Source of the DNA: Rhabditoides inermis
Lineage: Eukaryota > Nematoda > Chromadorea > Rhabditida > Rhabditidae
Assembly (NCBI GenBank): GCA_963966185.1
Contig: CAWZYM010000012.1
Coordinates: forward strand, 527,501 to 591,500
Direction of reading: 5' to 3'
Length of the DNA stretch: 64,000 nucleotides
Notes under the pieces: model-generated
Database searches by the model: none
The model's input: the letters and a program-made list of their open reading frames with translations, nothing else
Told to the model about the DNA's origin: nothing
Made by a program: the position numbers and the translations under genes
In this document: piece by piece, positions 13,255 to 23,127 of the stretch
How the letters are laid out: each line of letters begins with the position of its first letter
Numbering within the stretch: the first letter of the stretch is position 1

Positions 13255-15347
13255 GTCTGCTTCTCTGTCTGCTTCTCTGTCTGCTTCTCTGTCTCTCAGA
13301 GTGTCAGTCTTTCAGTCAGAACCAACAACGTGTTCGGAAGAGTTCTCAAAACTTCTTGGTTAGGAAGATAATGCTGATCGGAGGAGATTGACGGCAACTT
13401 CCCTCACTCACTTCTCCGAATCTCATTGTCAATCTCACGCATCCCTGCTCACTTCGACACCATACTCACTTCTCGGGATCGAACGCCGTCTCCGGGAGGA
13501 CGTATCCGGCTTCGATACACTTGCGCACCCAGCGGCACTGCACGATCCGCACACTCTCGTAGCCCCACTCGCGGGCCTGACAAATCAAAACACGAATCAA
13601 TCGATATGTGATCAATACGACCAGTTCTTTTTTCAAGCCAGTGAGAATCTATGTTACAGAAACCCAAATTATCCTTATAATGTAATCCTCAATTCTCATA
13701 ATGTAAACACCAAACCAATCTCCGGCACCGTCCATAACATTACAGGACCCCCACCCCAACCCACCTTCCTAAACTTCTCTCCCGAGTTCTTATCTGTGAC
13801 AAGGTGCGTGCACACGTCCCTCTTCATCTCGCCCGTGAACCTGTAGGGTTAGGGTACGGTAGGTACTGATACGGTAGGTACTGATACGGTAGGTGCTGGT
13901 ACGGTAGGTACAGTATGCCCTACCTGCCGCCGTGTAGTTCGATGGCTCGGGAGAGCTCGCTGCGCTGATCGCGCGCCACACCAGACACGGAAATGAACTG
14001 GAAACGAGTGAATGAATGAATTACATTTATACATTTATTACATTTATATTTTATATTTTACATTTATATTTATATTATTACATAGCATTTATTACAGAAA
14101 AAAACCTGCGTCACACAATCTATATCGCCGCTGAAAAAAGTGATTAGTCTTCTAAATCTCTTGTTCCAAGCAGTTGGAAATGGTAGTTGGAAGGCAAAAG
14201 GCAAGTTTGAACAGATTGGCCGCTACTTTATCATCTCATCAGAATCATCATGCCGAAACACGGTTGGGGCACCCCTCCCATCTCTCTAGCCTCTTGTTGT
14301 CCCAATGCCTACTCCGAGACACACCTACCCATCTACCAGCTTCACCGGCACATTGATTTCACCTGTACATTCATTGTATATTTGTCACATTACTGATCGC
14401 GGCAGTAATAAACAAATAAATCTACCAGTCCCTCACACCCACCATGTCCTTGAACAGCGCCACCTTGAACCTGTCCACAGTCTTCCGCTCGAGCCACGAG
14501 CGCGACGAGCGCGTCCTGCTCATCATCATCATTTATCGGAAATCGTCATACAACATACAATTCTTCTTCTTTTCCCCGCGGAGGAAGAAGAAATTTTTTT
14601 TGCTCCACCGCCGCCGAATGTTCGGTCATCGACAAGAATCTTTCCCGAGTAACCAGTGAGGCGGCGGGAAGTACCCTCATGTGGAAGCAGCTATGGCGCG
14701 AGGAGATACATGGAAGCATGGAAGCAAAGGGACCCTCGAAGCTCTACACGTCAAGAATGGTACTCTAATGGTCCAGGAATGATTATCGATCAAGTATCGC
14801 CTTCCCACCACTAACCTCGTCAGCCTACCTGTCTTTCCCCGGCGTTAGCCTATGTATCTAGCATCTTAGGCACTACTGTCTGCTTCATATCATTATGATT
14901 GTGTTGTCATATTCAGATATAACGATTCCGGATAAACGATTGATTGATTGATCGTCATACAACAAATCTTCCAACTCAACAACTACGAACAGTGTATGGC
15001 TCCCACTTTCGGCGTGAGTCCATAGACACTGGCGAAGCAATGTCGATATACGGTAGACTACGGTATTAGGTATTATACGGTACCTCGCATCCTTCCACGC
15101 CGCCTCCACCCAGTCCGGCGAGAGGAACGGCAGCTTCAGCCGGCGGCCCTCCTGCAAATGAGTGTGGCTAGGGGGCGTGGCCAGAGTGGGCGTGGCCAAC
15201 TGACCGTGTACTTGTCGCTGCCGGTGTCGCACCTCTCTCCCACCACGTGGGTGACTCCGTCGAACAGATCGCCCGACACCTGACCGTTCATAAACTGCAC
15301 GAGACGGCGCAGCTCGGAGCGGCGATCGGACGGGATCTGCGAGGGAT

Positions 15348-15396
<49 letters not shown>

Positions 15397-16161
15397 TCTT
15401 TCTTTCTTTCTCTCTCTCTCCCCCCCCCCCCCCCCCCCCACCTGCGTGAAGCACACCACAGCCCCGTCCATGTGCATCGACCACTTTGGATGGTCTATCC
15501 GGGGCAGACACGTCTCCTGTCGCAGGCACTCGGCTACCAGAAACGACGACACCACCCTTCAAGTAGCGGTCACTTGAAACACTCCCGAATTGCCTTCGGA
15601 ATACTCCCGAACACTCCCGAACACTTCGCAATCGCAATGCCTCGCTATCCCGTCGAAACACTTCGGAATGGGTTTCTAAGCGACTGACCACGCCTTCAAC
15701 ACGTCATCTCCAAATCCATATCCATCTGTCGGCGTCGATGAACCGCGCAACTTTCGAGCAAAATATCTCACTACCTAACTTTTGCTACCATTTACCCCCT
15801 CTTCAAAACTTCACAACGACCAGCGGCTATATTGAACAAGAATATGCATTCCCTTCCATTCAAGGTTCAAATCTCAAATATCTTCCATCCCGCCACACAC
15901 TTGACTTTGCACGCAATGAGGTAACATATGCTACGTCTTTTCCCTCCAAAACTACGATAGCCAACGGCTATCTTGAACCTCCATCCCCTCCACTCACTTG
16001 ACTTTGCACGCCATCAAGTGCTCAAACTCGGCTCCCTCGAACACGGCACACACGTAGTAGTTGATGTTGCCGGGCGCGACTCTGAGAGCCTCTCCCTCGG
16101 CAGACCAGCGCGGGGCAAGACCCGCCACGCTGCATTTCTGCAAGGCCGAGATGAGGCTCAG

Positions 16162-16209
<48 letters not shown>

Positions 16210-18806
16210 GGTTCCATCACGGAAAGAAAGTGATTTGGACATATTCGCACAATCAATGTGTCGATTCAACGTAGTCACCACAACAACAAGCCAGCCCAGC
16301 CCAGCCCAGCCCATCCCAGTCCCACCTTGTAGACCTTGTCGTGGAACGCCCTCTCCTCGCCGTCGACGTCCGGATGGGCGCGCACAAAGACCAGCTCCTC
16401 GGGCGCGTCCTCACACGTCGTGTCCATAGAGTCGTTCGAAGTCACCTGAGTAGAGCGTCAACCCTCCCTAGAGCAATAGATAGCAATCATTCATATTGTA
16501 CTACACACTACTTTACTCTAGCTCTCGACATATTATCTACCTCATCCTCACCTCTTTGACTTACTGCTTCCAGTCCACTTCCACCCTTCTCTATTTCCTC
16601 GCCCTCTCCCCTCTCCTCCTTCCTCTGACCTCACTACGTATGACAGACTGCTCCCAGTCCCCTTCCCCTCTCTCTCCCCTCCCCCCCCCCCCTCTCCCTC
16701 TCCTCTTTGACTTACTGCTTCCAGTCCACTTCCACCCTTCTCTATTTCCTCGCCCTCTCCCCTCTCCTCCTTCCTCTGACCTCACTACGTATGACAGACT
16801 GCTCCCAGTCCCCTTCCCCTCTCTCTCCCCTCCCCCCCCCCCTCTCCCTCTCCTCTTTGACTTACTGCTTCCAGTCCACTTCCACCCTTCTCTATTTCCT
16901 CGCCCTCTCCCCTCTCCTCCTTCCTCTGACCTCACTACGTATGACAGACTGCTCCCAGTCCCCTTCCCCTCTCTCTCCCCTCCCCCCCCCCCCTCTCCCT
17001 CTCCTCTTTGACTTACTGCTTCCAGTCCACTTCCACCCTTCTCTATTTCCTCGCCCTCTCCCCTCTCCTCCTTCCTCTGACCTCACTACGTATGACAGAC
17101 TGCTCCCAGTCCCCTTCCCCTCTCTCTCCCCTCCCCCCCCCCCCTCTCCCTCTCCTCTTTGACTTACTGCTTCCAGTCCACTTCCACCCTTCTCTATTTC
17201 CTCGCCCTCTCCCCTCTCCTCCTTCCTCTGACCTCACTACGTATGACAGACTGCTCCCAGTCCCCTTCCCCTCTCTCTCCCCTCCCCCCCCCCCCTCTCC
17301 CTCTCCTCTTTGACTTACTGCTTCCAGTCCACTTCCACCCTTCTCTATTTCCTCGCCCTCTCCCCTCTCCTCCTTCCTCTGACCTCACTACGTATGACAG
17401 ACTGCTCCCAGTCCCCTTCCCCTCTCTCTCCCCTCCCCCCCCCCCTCTCCCTCTCCTCTTTGACTTACTGCTTCCAGTCCACTTCCACCCTTCTCTATTT
17501 CCTCGCCCTCTCCCCTCTCCTCCTTCCTCTGACCTCACTACGTATGACAGACTGCTCCCAGTCCCCTTCCCCTCTCTCTCCCCTCCCCCCCCCCCCTCTC
17601 CCTCTCCTCTTTGACTTACTGCTTCCAGTCCACTTCCACCCTTCTCTATTTCCTCGCCCTCTCCCCTCTCCTCCTTCCTCTGACCTCACTACGTATGACA
17701 GACTGCTCCCAGTCCCCTTCCCCTCTCTCTCCCCTCCCCCCCCCCCTCTCCCTCTCCTCTTTGACTTACTGCTTCCAGTCCACTTCCACCCTTCTCTATT
17801 TCCTCGCCCTCTCCCCTCTCCTCCTTCCTCTGACCTCACTACGTATGACAGACTGCTCCCAGTCCCCTTCCCCTCTCTCTCCCCTCCCCCCCCCCCCTCT
17901 CCCTCTCCTCTTTGACTTACTGCTTCCAGTCCACTTCCACCCTTCTCTATTTCCTCGCCCTCTCCCCTCTCCTCCTTCCTCTGACCTCACTACGTATGAC
18001 AGACTGCTCCCAGTCCCCTTCCCCTCTCTCTCCCCTCCCCCCCCCCCTCTCCCTCTCCTCTTTGACTTACTGCTTCCAGTCCACTTCCACCCTTCTCTAT
18101 TTCCTCGCCCTCTCCCCTCTCCTCCTTCCTCTGACCTCACTACGTATGACAGACTGCTCCCAGTCCCCTTCCCCTCTCTCTCCCCTCCCCCCCCCCCCCC
18201 TCTCCCTCTCCTCTTTGACTTACTGCTTCCAGTCCACTTCCACCCTTCTCTATTTCCTCGCCCTCTCCCCTCTCCTCCTTCCTCTGACCTCACTACGTAT
18301 GACAGACTGCTCCCAGTCCCCTTCCCCTCTCTCTCCCCTCCCCCCCCCCCTCTCCCTCTCCTCTTTGACTTACTGCTTCCAGTCCACTTCCACCCTTCTC
18401 TATTCCCTCGCCCTCTCCCCTCTCCTCCTTCCTCTGACCTCACTACGTATGACAGACTGCTCCCAGTCCCCTTCCCCTCTCTCTCCCCTCCCCCCCCCCC
18501 CCCTCTCCCTCTCCTCTTTGACTTACTGCTTCCAGTCCACTTCCACCCTTCTCTATTTCCTCGCCCTCTCCCCTCTCCTCCTTCCTCTGACCTCACTACG
18601 TATGACAAACTGCTCCCAGTCCCCTTCTCCTCTCTCTCCCCTCCTCCCCTCACCTCCTTCACATACTGCACCGACTCCCTCCTCGCACCTCCACTGCCGC
18701 GGCTCTTCCGCGGCGCGCCCGGATCCACTCGGTGGGACGCCAACGACGATGACGAGAGATCGCCCCTCGCCATGTACAATACACCTGCGCGTGAAACCAG
18801 TGTCAT
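2476..18806 (-). CDS. mus-101: TopBP1 / MUS-101 multi-BRCT DNA replication and checkpoint protein
   Basis: TopBP1 is a nuclear scaffold that recruits replication-initiation factors and activates ATR at stalled forks. At least 25 exons read right to left. Exon 1 (18806-18655) starts at an ATG just behind a trans-splice-like acceptor (18813). BRCT0 is at 16447-16326 and 16143-16015. BRCT1 is at about 15560-15065 (THVVGE, DWVEAAW). BRCT2 is at about 13999-13460 (ISVSG, ELHGGRFTGE, CTHLVTD, RWVRKCIEAGY). BRCT3 is at 11900-11400 (WLCGV, THVLVLG, VDWFTTSV). BRCT4 is at about 10400-9640. BRCT5 is at about 9640-8830 (ITGFE, SHVVVGA, GEWVVRCA). BRCT7 is at about 5000-4560 (LGGEVFEG, THLIGG, LRNERVLGAI, YEWG). 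BRCT8 is at 3360-2828 (FSSWRAIIY, THAFVDANN, AYQLEYIANSLID). The last exon, 2512-2476, ends in a stop. I did not find a BRCT6; the low-complexity part at 8400-5000 lies where the ATR-activating region would be. Domain order and spacing match the family. Some low-complexity exon borders are unresolved. Confidence 0.88.
3800..3925 (+). repeat. Dispersed repeat family B with GATT tail
   Basis: This segment runs from CTACCATCCCCGTTGCTAAA to GGATAAATGATTGATTG. A reverse-complement copy lies at 12345-12480, and more diverged relatives with GATTCCGGATAAA next to (GATT)n lie at 10800-10975 and 14780-14955. A short tandem-repeat tail at one end is typical of SINEs or small Helitron-like elements. No tRNA-like head is evident, so the class is open. 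Confidence 0.55.
4438..4537. repeat. Trinucleotide repeat (CAA/CAG/CCG)n beside BRCT7 exon of TopBP1
   Basis: Plus-strand CAA, CAG and GCC triplet runs give open frames in several phases (poly-Q, poly-L, poly-C, poly-V). They directly follow, in minus-strand order, the BRCT7 exon that ends near YEWG. It is more likely an intron or a tolerated low-complexity insert than a separate gene. Confidence 0.6.
5627..5929. mobile_element. MITE-like palindromic element (family C)
   Basis: The element of ~303 bp has terminal inverted repeats: it starts AGTAGCGGTCAGTCT and ends AGACTAACCGCTACT. Internal segments (CTTCGAAACGCC, GCGTTTTGAAGGGGCTG) are also palindromic. It sits in a TopBP1 intron. A shorter member is at 9745-9863, and decayed pieces are near 4255-4350 and 15563-15692. 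No transposase is present, so it would be non-autonomous. Confidence 0.75.
6709..6812. repeat. Dispersed repeat family D, copy 1
   Basis: This segment of ~100 bp (ATAATTTATACCG, then ACACGTGAAATACAATAATG, then GATACAACAAAACGAATCT) recurs with few differences at 56285-56377 in the intron of the glycine cleavage H gene. Here it follows an exon-like GC-rich block of TopBP1. Confidence 0.7.
7092..7175 (-). tRNA. Class II tRNA-Leu(UAG)-like gene with 8-nt anticodon loop
   Basis: The minus strand folds as a tRNA: acceptor GTACCAG pairs with CTGGTGC, discriminator A, D arm GGCCGAGTGGTCTAAGGC, T arm GCGGG-TTCGAAT-CCCGC, and a 14-nt variable arm with a GGG/CCC stem. The anticodon stem AGGGA/TCCCT encloses AGTTAGGA, which is 8 nt rather than 7. 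If the first A is the extra base, the anticodon is UAG with U33 and G37 in place. The long variable arm plus A73 fits leucine identity. It lies in a TopBP1 intron, antiparallel... in the same strand sense as TopBP1. It may be functional, an unusual decoder, or a pseudogene. Confidence 0.8.
7290..7376 (+). tRNA. Class II tRNA-like gene, odd anticodon loop (UUC?)
   Basis: This lies 115 bp from, and divergent to, the neighbouring tRNA and shares its body: acceptor GTACCGG/CCGGTGC, A73, D arm GGCCGAGTGGTCAAGGC and T loop TTCGAAT (T stem with one G:U pair). The anticodon stem AGAGA/TCTCT again encloses 8 nt, ACTTTCGA. If the first A is extra, the anticodon is UUC (Glu codon GAA) on a leucine-type body. 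The variable arm is 18 nt and contains a run of 12 G. Nematodes are known to carry variable-arm tRNAs with non-Leu/Ser anticodons (nev-tRNAs), and this resembles one. The G run could also mean decay. Confidence 0.65.
9745..9863. mobile_element. Short MITE-like hairpin (family C)
   Basis: It begins AGTGGCGGTCAGTCTCTTCG and ends CGAAGAGACTGACCAC, a near-perfect inverted repeat of ~24 bp, with a central palindrome CTTCGAAACACG...CGTGTTTCGAAG. It is related to the 5627-5929 element and lies in a TopBP1 intron. Confidence 0.75.
10800..10975 (+). repeat. Dispersed repeat family B relative with GATT tail
   Basis: It shares GTGTTGTCATATTCAGATAT plus AACGATTCCGGATAAAC with 14884-14940, and both copies end in (GATT)n. 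The pair is much closer to each other than to the 3800 and 12345 copies. It lies in a TopBP1 intron. Confidence 0.6.
12008..12175 (+). repeat. Dispersed repeat family A, copy 2
   Basis: It runs from CCAGAGCGATAGTTTTCG through GCAGTTCGAAATACGG and CGAGAGCTGACTCTCCG to GCGAGCATAGAACTATA. It is close to the copies at 19655 and 25853. It is inserted in a TopBP1 intron just upstream (plus sense) of a Ser/Pro/Glu-rich exon. Confidence 0.7.
12345..12480 (-). repeat. Dispersed repeat family B, reverse copy
   Basis: The reverse complement of the 3800-3925 element: (CAAT)n, then TTTATCCAGAATCGCTATAT, then CACAGTTTAGCAA and GGATGGTAG. It is intronic in TopBP1. Confidence 0.6.
14780..14955 (+). repeat. 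Dispersed repeat family B relative with GATT tail
   Basis: See 10800-10975. It shares the 3' half ending CCGGATAAACGATTGATTG and a looser 5' half (GTAGGCACTACTGT against TTAGGCACTACTGT). It is intronic in TopBP1. Confidence 0.6.
16555..18655. repeat. 151-bp minisatellite, 14 copies, in TopBP1 intron 1
   Basis: Units beginning CTTACTGCTTCCAGTCCACT start at 16560, 16711, 16861, 17012, 17163, 17314, 17464, 17615, 17765, 17916, 18066, 18219, 18369 and 18522. The units are nearly identical and differ mainly in the length of one poly-C tract (period 150, 151 or 153). Rare changes are in the copies starting 18369 and 18522. On the gene strand each unit carries GCA|GTAAGT, a perfect 5' splice-site core. 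The long plus- and minus-strand ORFs here are repeat artefacts. Confidence 0.95.
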
Positions 18807-18959
18807 CGAGGTCTACACAGCCCTTTAATCACCTCACATACTGATCCCAGTCCACTTCACCTCTCTCTCTCCCCTCTCCTACACATCGAGGTTTACACGA
18901 AAAGATACACAATCTCGTACAATACACATCACAGATCACACGGATAGGCAATGCAATGA

Positions 18960-18962
<3 letters not shown>

Positions 18963-19023
<61 letters not shown>
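18963..19023. repeat. (TA)n microsatellite
   Basis: About 30 uninterrupted TA dinucleotides lie between the UPF0598 and TopBP1 genes. The rest of 18814-19495 is CT-rich, low-complexity spacer in which I see no gene. Confidence 0.95.
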
Positions 19024-19027
<4 letters not shown>

Positions 19028-19425
19028 CCATATCACTTCAGTTGCATCAATTAATGGAACTACACTAAAATATTTAGTAGCACTGAGCAAGGTAAGACAC
19101 TACGGCCCGGGGCGAACGCAACCCGCGATTGTTCACTTTAAAACAACTACACCGCAATAAATATACCTTTATACAAGACATATACACGCATATATACAGA
19201 ATGGCACCGGACTAGAATGCACAAATACTTATACACACTCTACAATATACATCATTCCTCGCCTCTTTCATCTCACCATAACCATATTCCCTCTCTCCCT
19301 TTCTCCTCCTCCCCCTCTACCCCTCCACCTCCTTTCTTATCTCACATCACAAAGCGTACACTTCTCACTTCTACAACTCTCTACCTCTAACTCAGTGATA
19401 TTACCTTCCTCCCCCTCTTCCCTCT

Positions 19426-19495
<70 letters not shown>

Positions 19496-19498
<3 letters not shown>

Positions 19499-21319
19499 CC
19501 CCTCTACCTCCCTCCGTATCTCCCCAGTGAGCGGCACCCTCTCTCCCTTCCACCGCACCGCCACCGGCCAGCCCTCGCTGTCCCACTCAAACCGCGCAAA
19601 GAACTCATCGGCCAAGGAGGAGCGAACCTGCAACCAGTCCATATACTCTGCGCCCGTGCAGTTCGAAATACGATTCCACAACCGTCTGCCTCTCTTGTTT
19701 TGCGCGTTATTGTCGAGAGCTGACTCTCCGTCTTCCTCTGATCTATCCCACCGCGCGATACGTATTGCGAGCATAAAACTATAGTTCACAATACATTCGT
19801 ATCCAACATTGGTGTACTTTGCGGCTACATCACCATCTGAAAGTGAAAAGTATGCCCAGATCACTGAACCACAACGTGGTCACCTGCTGCTCACTGCCTA
19901 TCTTCTTTGCTTTTTCTATCACGTCTCACGGGGAAACTCACTATTCACACTCGCTCATGCCTTTCCCGCCTCGGCATCTCAGCTCCGCACTTTCCTTCTC
20001 ACAACTCCATTCCAACATCCTCAAAGCACCACAATGCTTCATCCTCTCTCCCTCTTTCCCATCTACCCCCGCACTCACCAGCCCCACCCTGTCCACTCCC
20101 TCTCCCACTCCGCTCACGCGGTGGTACAGCCGGCCATTCGACAGCATGCACAGCGACGACGGCTGCAACGACTCAAAAGTGACGTCATAGGTGTCTACTG
20201 TTGTTTATCAGCCTGCATCCGACATGTACATTTACAATGTTAGTATGACGGGTCATAGGTGATTACTATCGGACAGGGCCTCCTTAGCAGCACACTCATT
20301 GCCGACTCTCCGTGAACCAACATACAACCCAGTTTCATATACAGTAACACAATACGTAAAACACATATGAAAAGGGATAGTGTCATCGGAATGCCAGTTA
20401 TCACAACTACCAAGTACTAGTACACACTCACGTCGAGCTTCTGCGTGATGCGCGACTCGCCAATCCGGAGACGTTCATCGCCTTCTACGAGCTGCGTGAA
20501 CACGATCGGGCGGTCGTCACACCTGACAACGTCAATTCTGAATCCGACCGATTACGACGTACCGGCTCAGCGAACGCCGCCACTACCGACAGTTTTGTTC
20601 TCAAGAAGTAAATGGTCTACGTTCATGATTACGACATACAATGACAGTGTGACGGGTGATCTGCTACACATCCTATAATGCGGAATTGGGGAACCTTGAC
20701 TAGAACGTGAACATCACCAAGTGACCAGTTCCAGATGCAACAAAACATCAATGATACAATATACATACAATAAGTAATACATTAACAAACAAACTCACCG
20801 CAACAGATTCCTCTCCCTGCCGCACCGGCTGAGATAGGGGAACTCCGCCTCCCACCTCCCGGTCTCGTTGCGCCGCAGCTGACGGTAGAACATGTCCAGG
20901 AAATCCACATCTACAAATCCACAACAATAAAACAATTTAAATAGTGCGAAACAAATAAAACACCAAACTATTCAAAACGCTCTCGCCTCCCGCCTGTCTA
21001 TGCATTGTGCGCACGCGGCGATATCTCACTGCGCACTACAACGAGCACAGTGTAATAAAGTGCTCACCTTTATAGGATGAAGTAAAGTTCTTCATTCTCG
21101 CATCGTCGAGATAGAGCCGGCCCTCGTGGCAGATATAGTAGTAGTACTCCCTGACGTTCTTACCAATCCACTCTCCCTGTTTGTACCTGAACACATCGAG
21201 AGCTTTTTGAGAGATCTTCCTTCCCTTCTCTTCCCTCCTCCTCACCCCACATCCACCGTAGCTGCTCCCCTCCTATCCACTCTCCACATCTCCTTCATCC
21301 CTCGACGTAACATGTTCAT
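19496..21319 (-). CDS. UPF0598 family protein (C8orf82 homologue), probably mitochondrial
   Basis: Six exons: 21319-21246, 21186-21068, 20910-20799, 20522-20432, 20162-20118 and 19627-19496. The first ATG lies directly behind CTAG (21320), a likely spliced-leader acceptor. The N-terminus (MNMLRRGMKEMWRVDRR) is basic and amphipathic, as in a mitochondrial presequence. Family marks follow in order: YKQGEW, REYYYYICHEGRLYLDD, MKNF, FPYLSRCGRERNLLRCDDRP, VFTQL, NGRLYH and a closing WKGERVPL. These match human C8orf82 along the length. The biochemical role is not established. It starts about 190 bp after the NDUFB10-like stop on the same strand, so it is likely the third gene of an operon. Repeat family A lies in the last intron. 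Confidence 0.88.
19655..19795 (+). repeat. Dispersed repeat family A, copy 3 (5'-truncated)
   Basis: It starts at GCAGTTCGAAATACG and runs to GCGAGCATAAAACTATAG. It lies inside the last UPF0598 intron. The GCGATAGTTTTCG head seen at 12008 and 25853 is missing. Confidence 0.65.
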
Positions 21320-21499
21320 CTAGAACTTTCCATTTCTTCTCCCTTTATTCATCCACTTTCTTCACAGATATATCAGCGTCAAAAAAACACTTGACATCAC
21401 TTCAACCGATACCAACGCCCAATATAAAACACTTTACTCTCTCCATAACTCGAAATACAGTATACATAACATCTACAGTAGCGTCTAGGTGTCGTGTGC

Positions 21500-22918
21500 C
21501 TAGAAGAGGCTGAACGAAGACTTCTTTCCCTGCTCCTTGTCGAACTCGGGGTCTTGGGCCACCTTCTTGTAGTACTGCCAGTCCTTGGAGAGGGGCTTGT
21601 CTCCCTCGAGGGGCGACTTGGACAGGTGGAACTCGTACGGCGGCTCGTAGTTCTTCTTGTCCTGGTAGAACATGCCCTTCTTCCAGAACGAGTAGTCAAA
21701 GTCGCCAGCCGCCAGCTTCTCCTGCAACCATATTAGTCAGTCACTCATCTCGTAAACTCCTCGAATGGAAATACTATACGATAGTCTCGAGATATCCATA
21801 TCTCGTTAAAATCCCTTTCATGTTCATATTTTCTAGAACCATAACATCTGCAGCCTCTCCTTTGTCATTGTTCACAGGCATTTCGTGTGTGAAGTATCAT
21901 CGTGTTGTGGTGTAATAAAATTAATTTATTTATACCTCTCTTCACTCTACGCCCACCTTGTGCTCGGCGAGCTTGGCGGCGCGCTCGTCCATAATCTCGG
22001 GGTGGCGGCGCTCCCAGATGAGGCGGTGCTTCTGCTTCATGTACGCGTCGCGCACGTCAGCCTCAGCGCCCAGCTCGCCGTACTAAACACAGCGAGCGTC
22101 ATACACCATGACACAAAGGACGGCGCACCTTGATGAAAAAGTTGAGCTCGTTCTCCTCCATGTCCTCCACCACCTTGGCGCACGGCGCGTGGTCGGGGTT
22201 GTGGTAGAGCATGCAGCGGTCGACGCGCTGCCGCAGAATCTACAACAAACAACGAGAAGGTCAGAGATTTATTCGGAATTGTGATAGCTGAATATGACAT
22301 CACTCCTCCAAAATGTGGGGATCTACAACGATGTGAGCATAACCACATGAACATTCATCTCTCACCTGAAGAATGAATCCGTCGACCATCTTGTCGAGAC
22401 GGAACTGCTCGTTGGCCTCGTAGAAGCACGCCTAAACGATTAGACATCAAAACACAAACTACAAAACATCAACAACCCCTTTCACATACCTTGTCGTTGA
22501 CTCCGCACTCGTCAATCTCGGGCACGCGGTCCAGCTTGCGGTGGTAGTACGGCATGCGGTTCTTGTCGTTGCGCGGCTCCACGATACTCTCTCAAACATC
22601 ATACAGTCAGAACAAAACTATCAAAATTCTGTAGAAATAAACATTTACTACATAAATAATGTATCATTCCAATCAAAGACTAGTCAGACTCACCCCTGAA
22701 CCAGGTGGCGGGCGCGTCAAACAGCTTGTGCGCATAGTAGCGCATGCGCGGGTAGATCGTGCCATAGCTGTCCAGGTTGCGGATCTAAATCAACACAATT
22801 AGTAAAAATCAAAAAGTTGATAAATCGATAATCAATCAATACTCACCTTCCAGTACGCGTCCCACTCGGCCTTGTCGGCGGCGCGGCGCTGCTGCACCAC
22901 ACTTTCCCCCTCCGACAT
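21500..22918 (-). CDS. NDUFB10: NADH dehydrogenase (complex I) subunit, NDUFB10-like
   Basis: NDUFB10 is an accessory subunit of mitochondrial complex I on the intermembrane-space side of the membrane arm. Seven exons: 22918-22847, 22784-22694, 22590-22490, 22431-22366, 22239-22129, 22082-21957 and 21721-21500. The ATG follows TTGCAG directly, a trans-splice acceptor. The protein (about 196 aa) is charged and Tyr/Trp-rich: MSEGESVV, RVPEIDECGVNDKAC, RVDRCMLYHN, AYMKQKHRLIWERRHPEI, a FDYSFWKKGMFYQDKKNYEP-type segment and a C-terminal SFSLF. The DECG/KAC...DRC...APC cysteine spacing fits the twin-cysteine pattern of this family. It lies 210 bp downstream of EXOSC3 on the same strand. I am confident of the complex I assignment, from memory of the family and without alignment. 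Confidence 0.8.
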
Positions 22919-23127
22919 CTGCAAGCAAACATCGGAATAGACTTAAAGGTACATGGTGCGTTAGGGTACATGGTGCAATACATCATACAGATATTTCAGC
23001 GTCAATGAACGCATAATCACAATGAAATGAATAAAGAGTAACAAATTGCAAAGGGAAACATTTACGCACCGAAATCAACAACAACAATAACAACGTGGGA
23101 ATCATCAAGCAAAAACGAAGAGTATGT

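Noticed and set aside
13858..13925. Possible CRISPR or telomere-like repeat (ACGGTAGGTACTGAT units)
   Set aside because: Only four 15-bp units, no spacers, inside a eukaryotic intron; a simple tandem repeat. The nearby TAGGGTTAGGGT string is too short to be telomeric.
16496..18844. Long ORFs (up to 405 codons) on both strands
   Set aside because: They are open only because the 151-bp unit lacks stops in several frames; the same peptide repeats every 50-51 codons and poly-C length changes shift frame.
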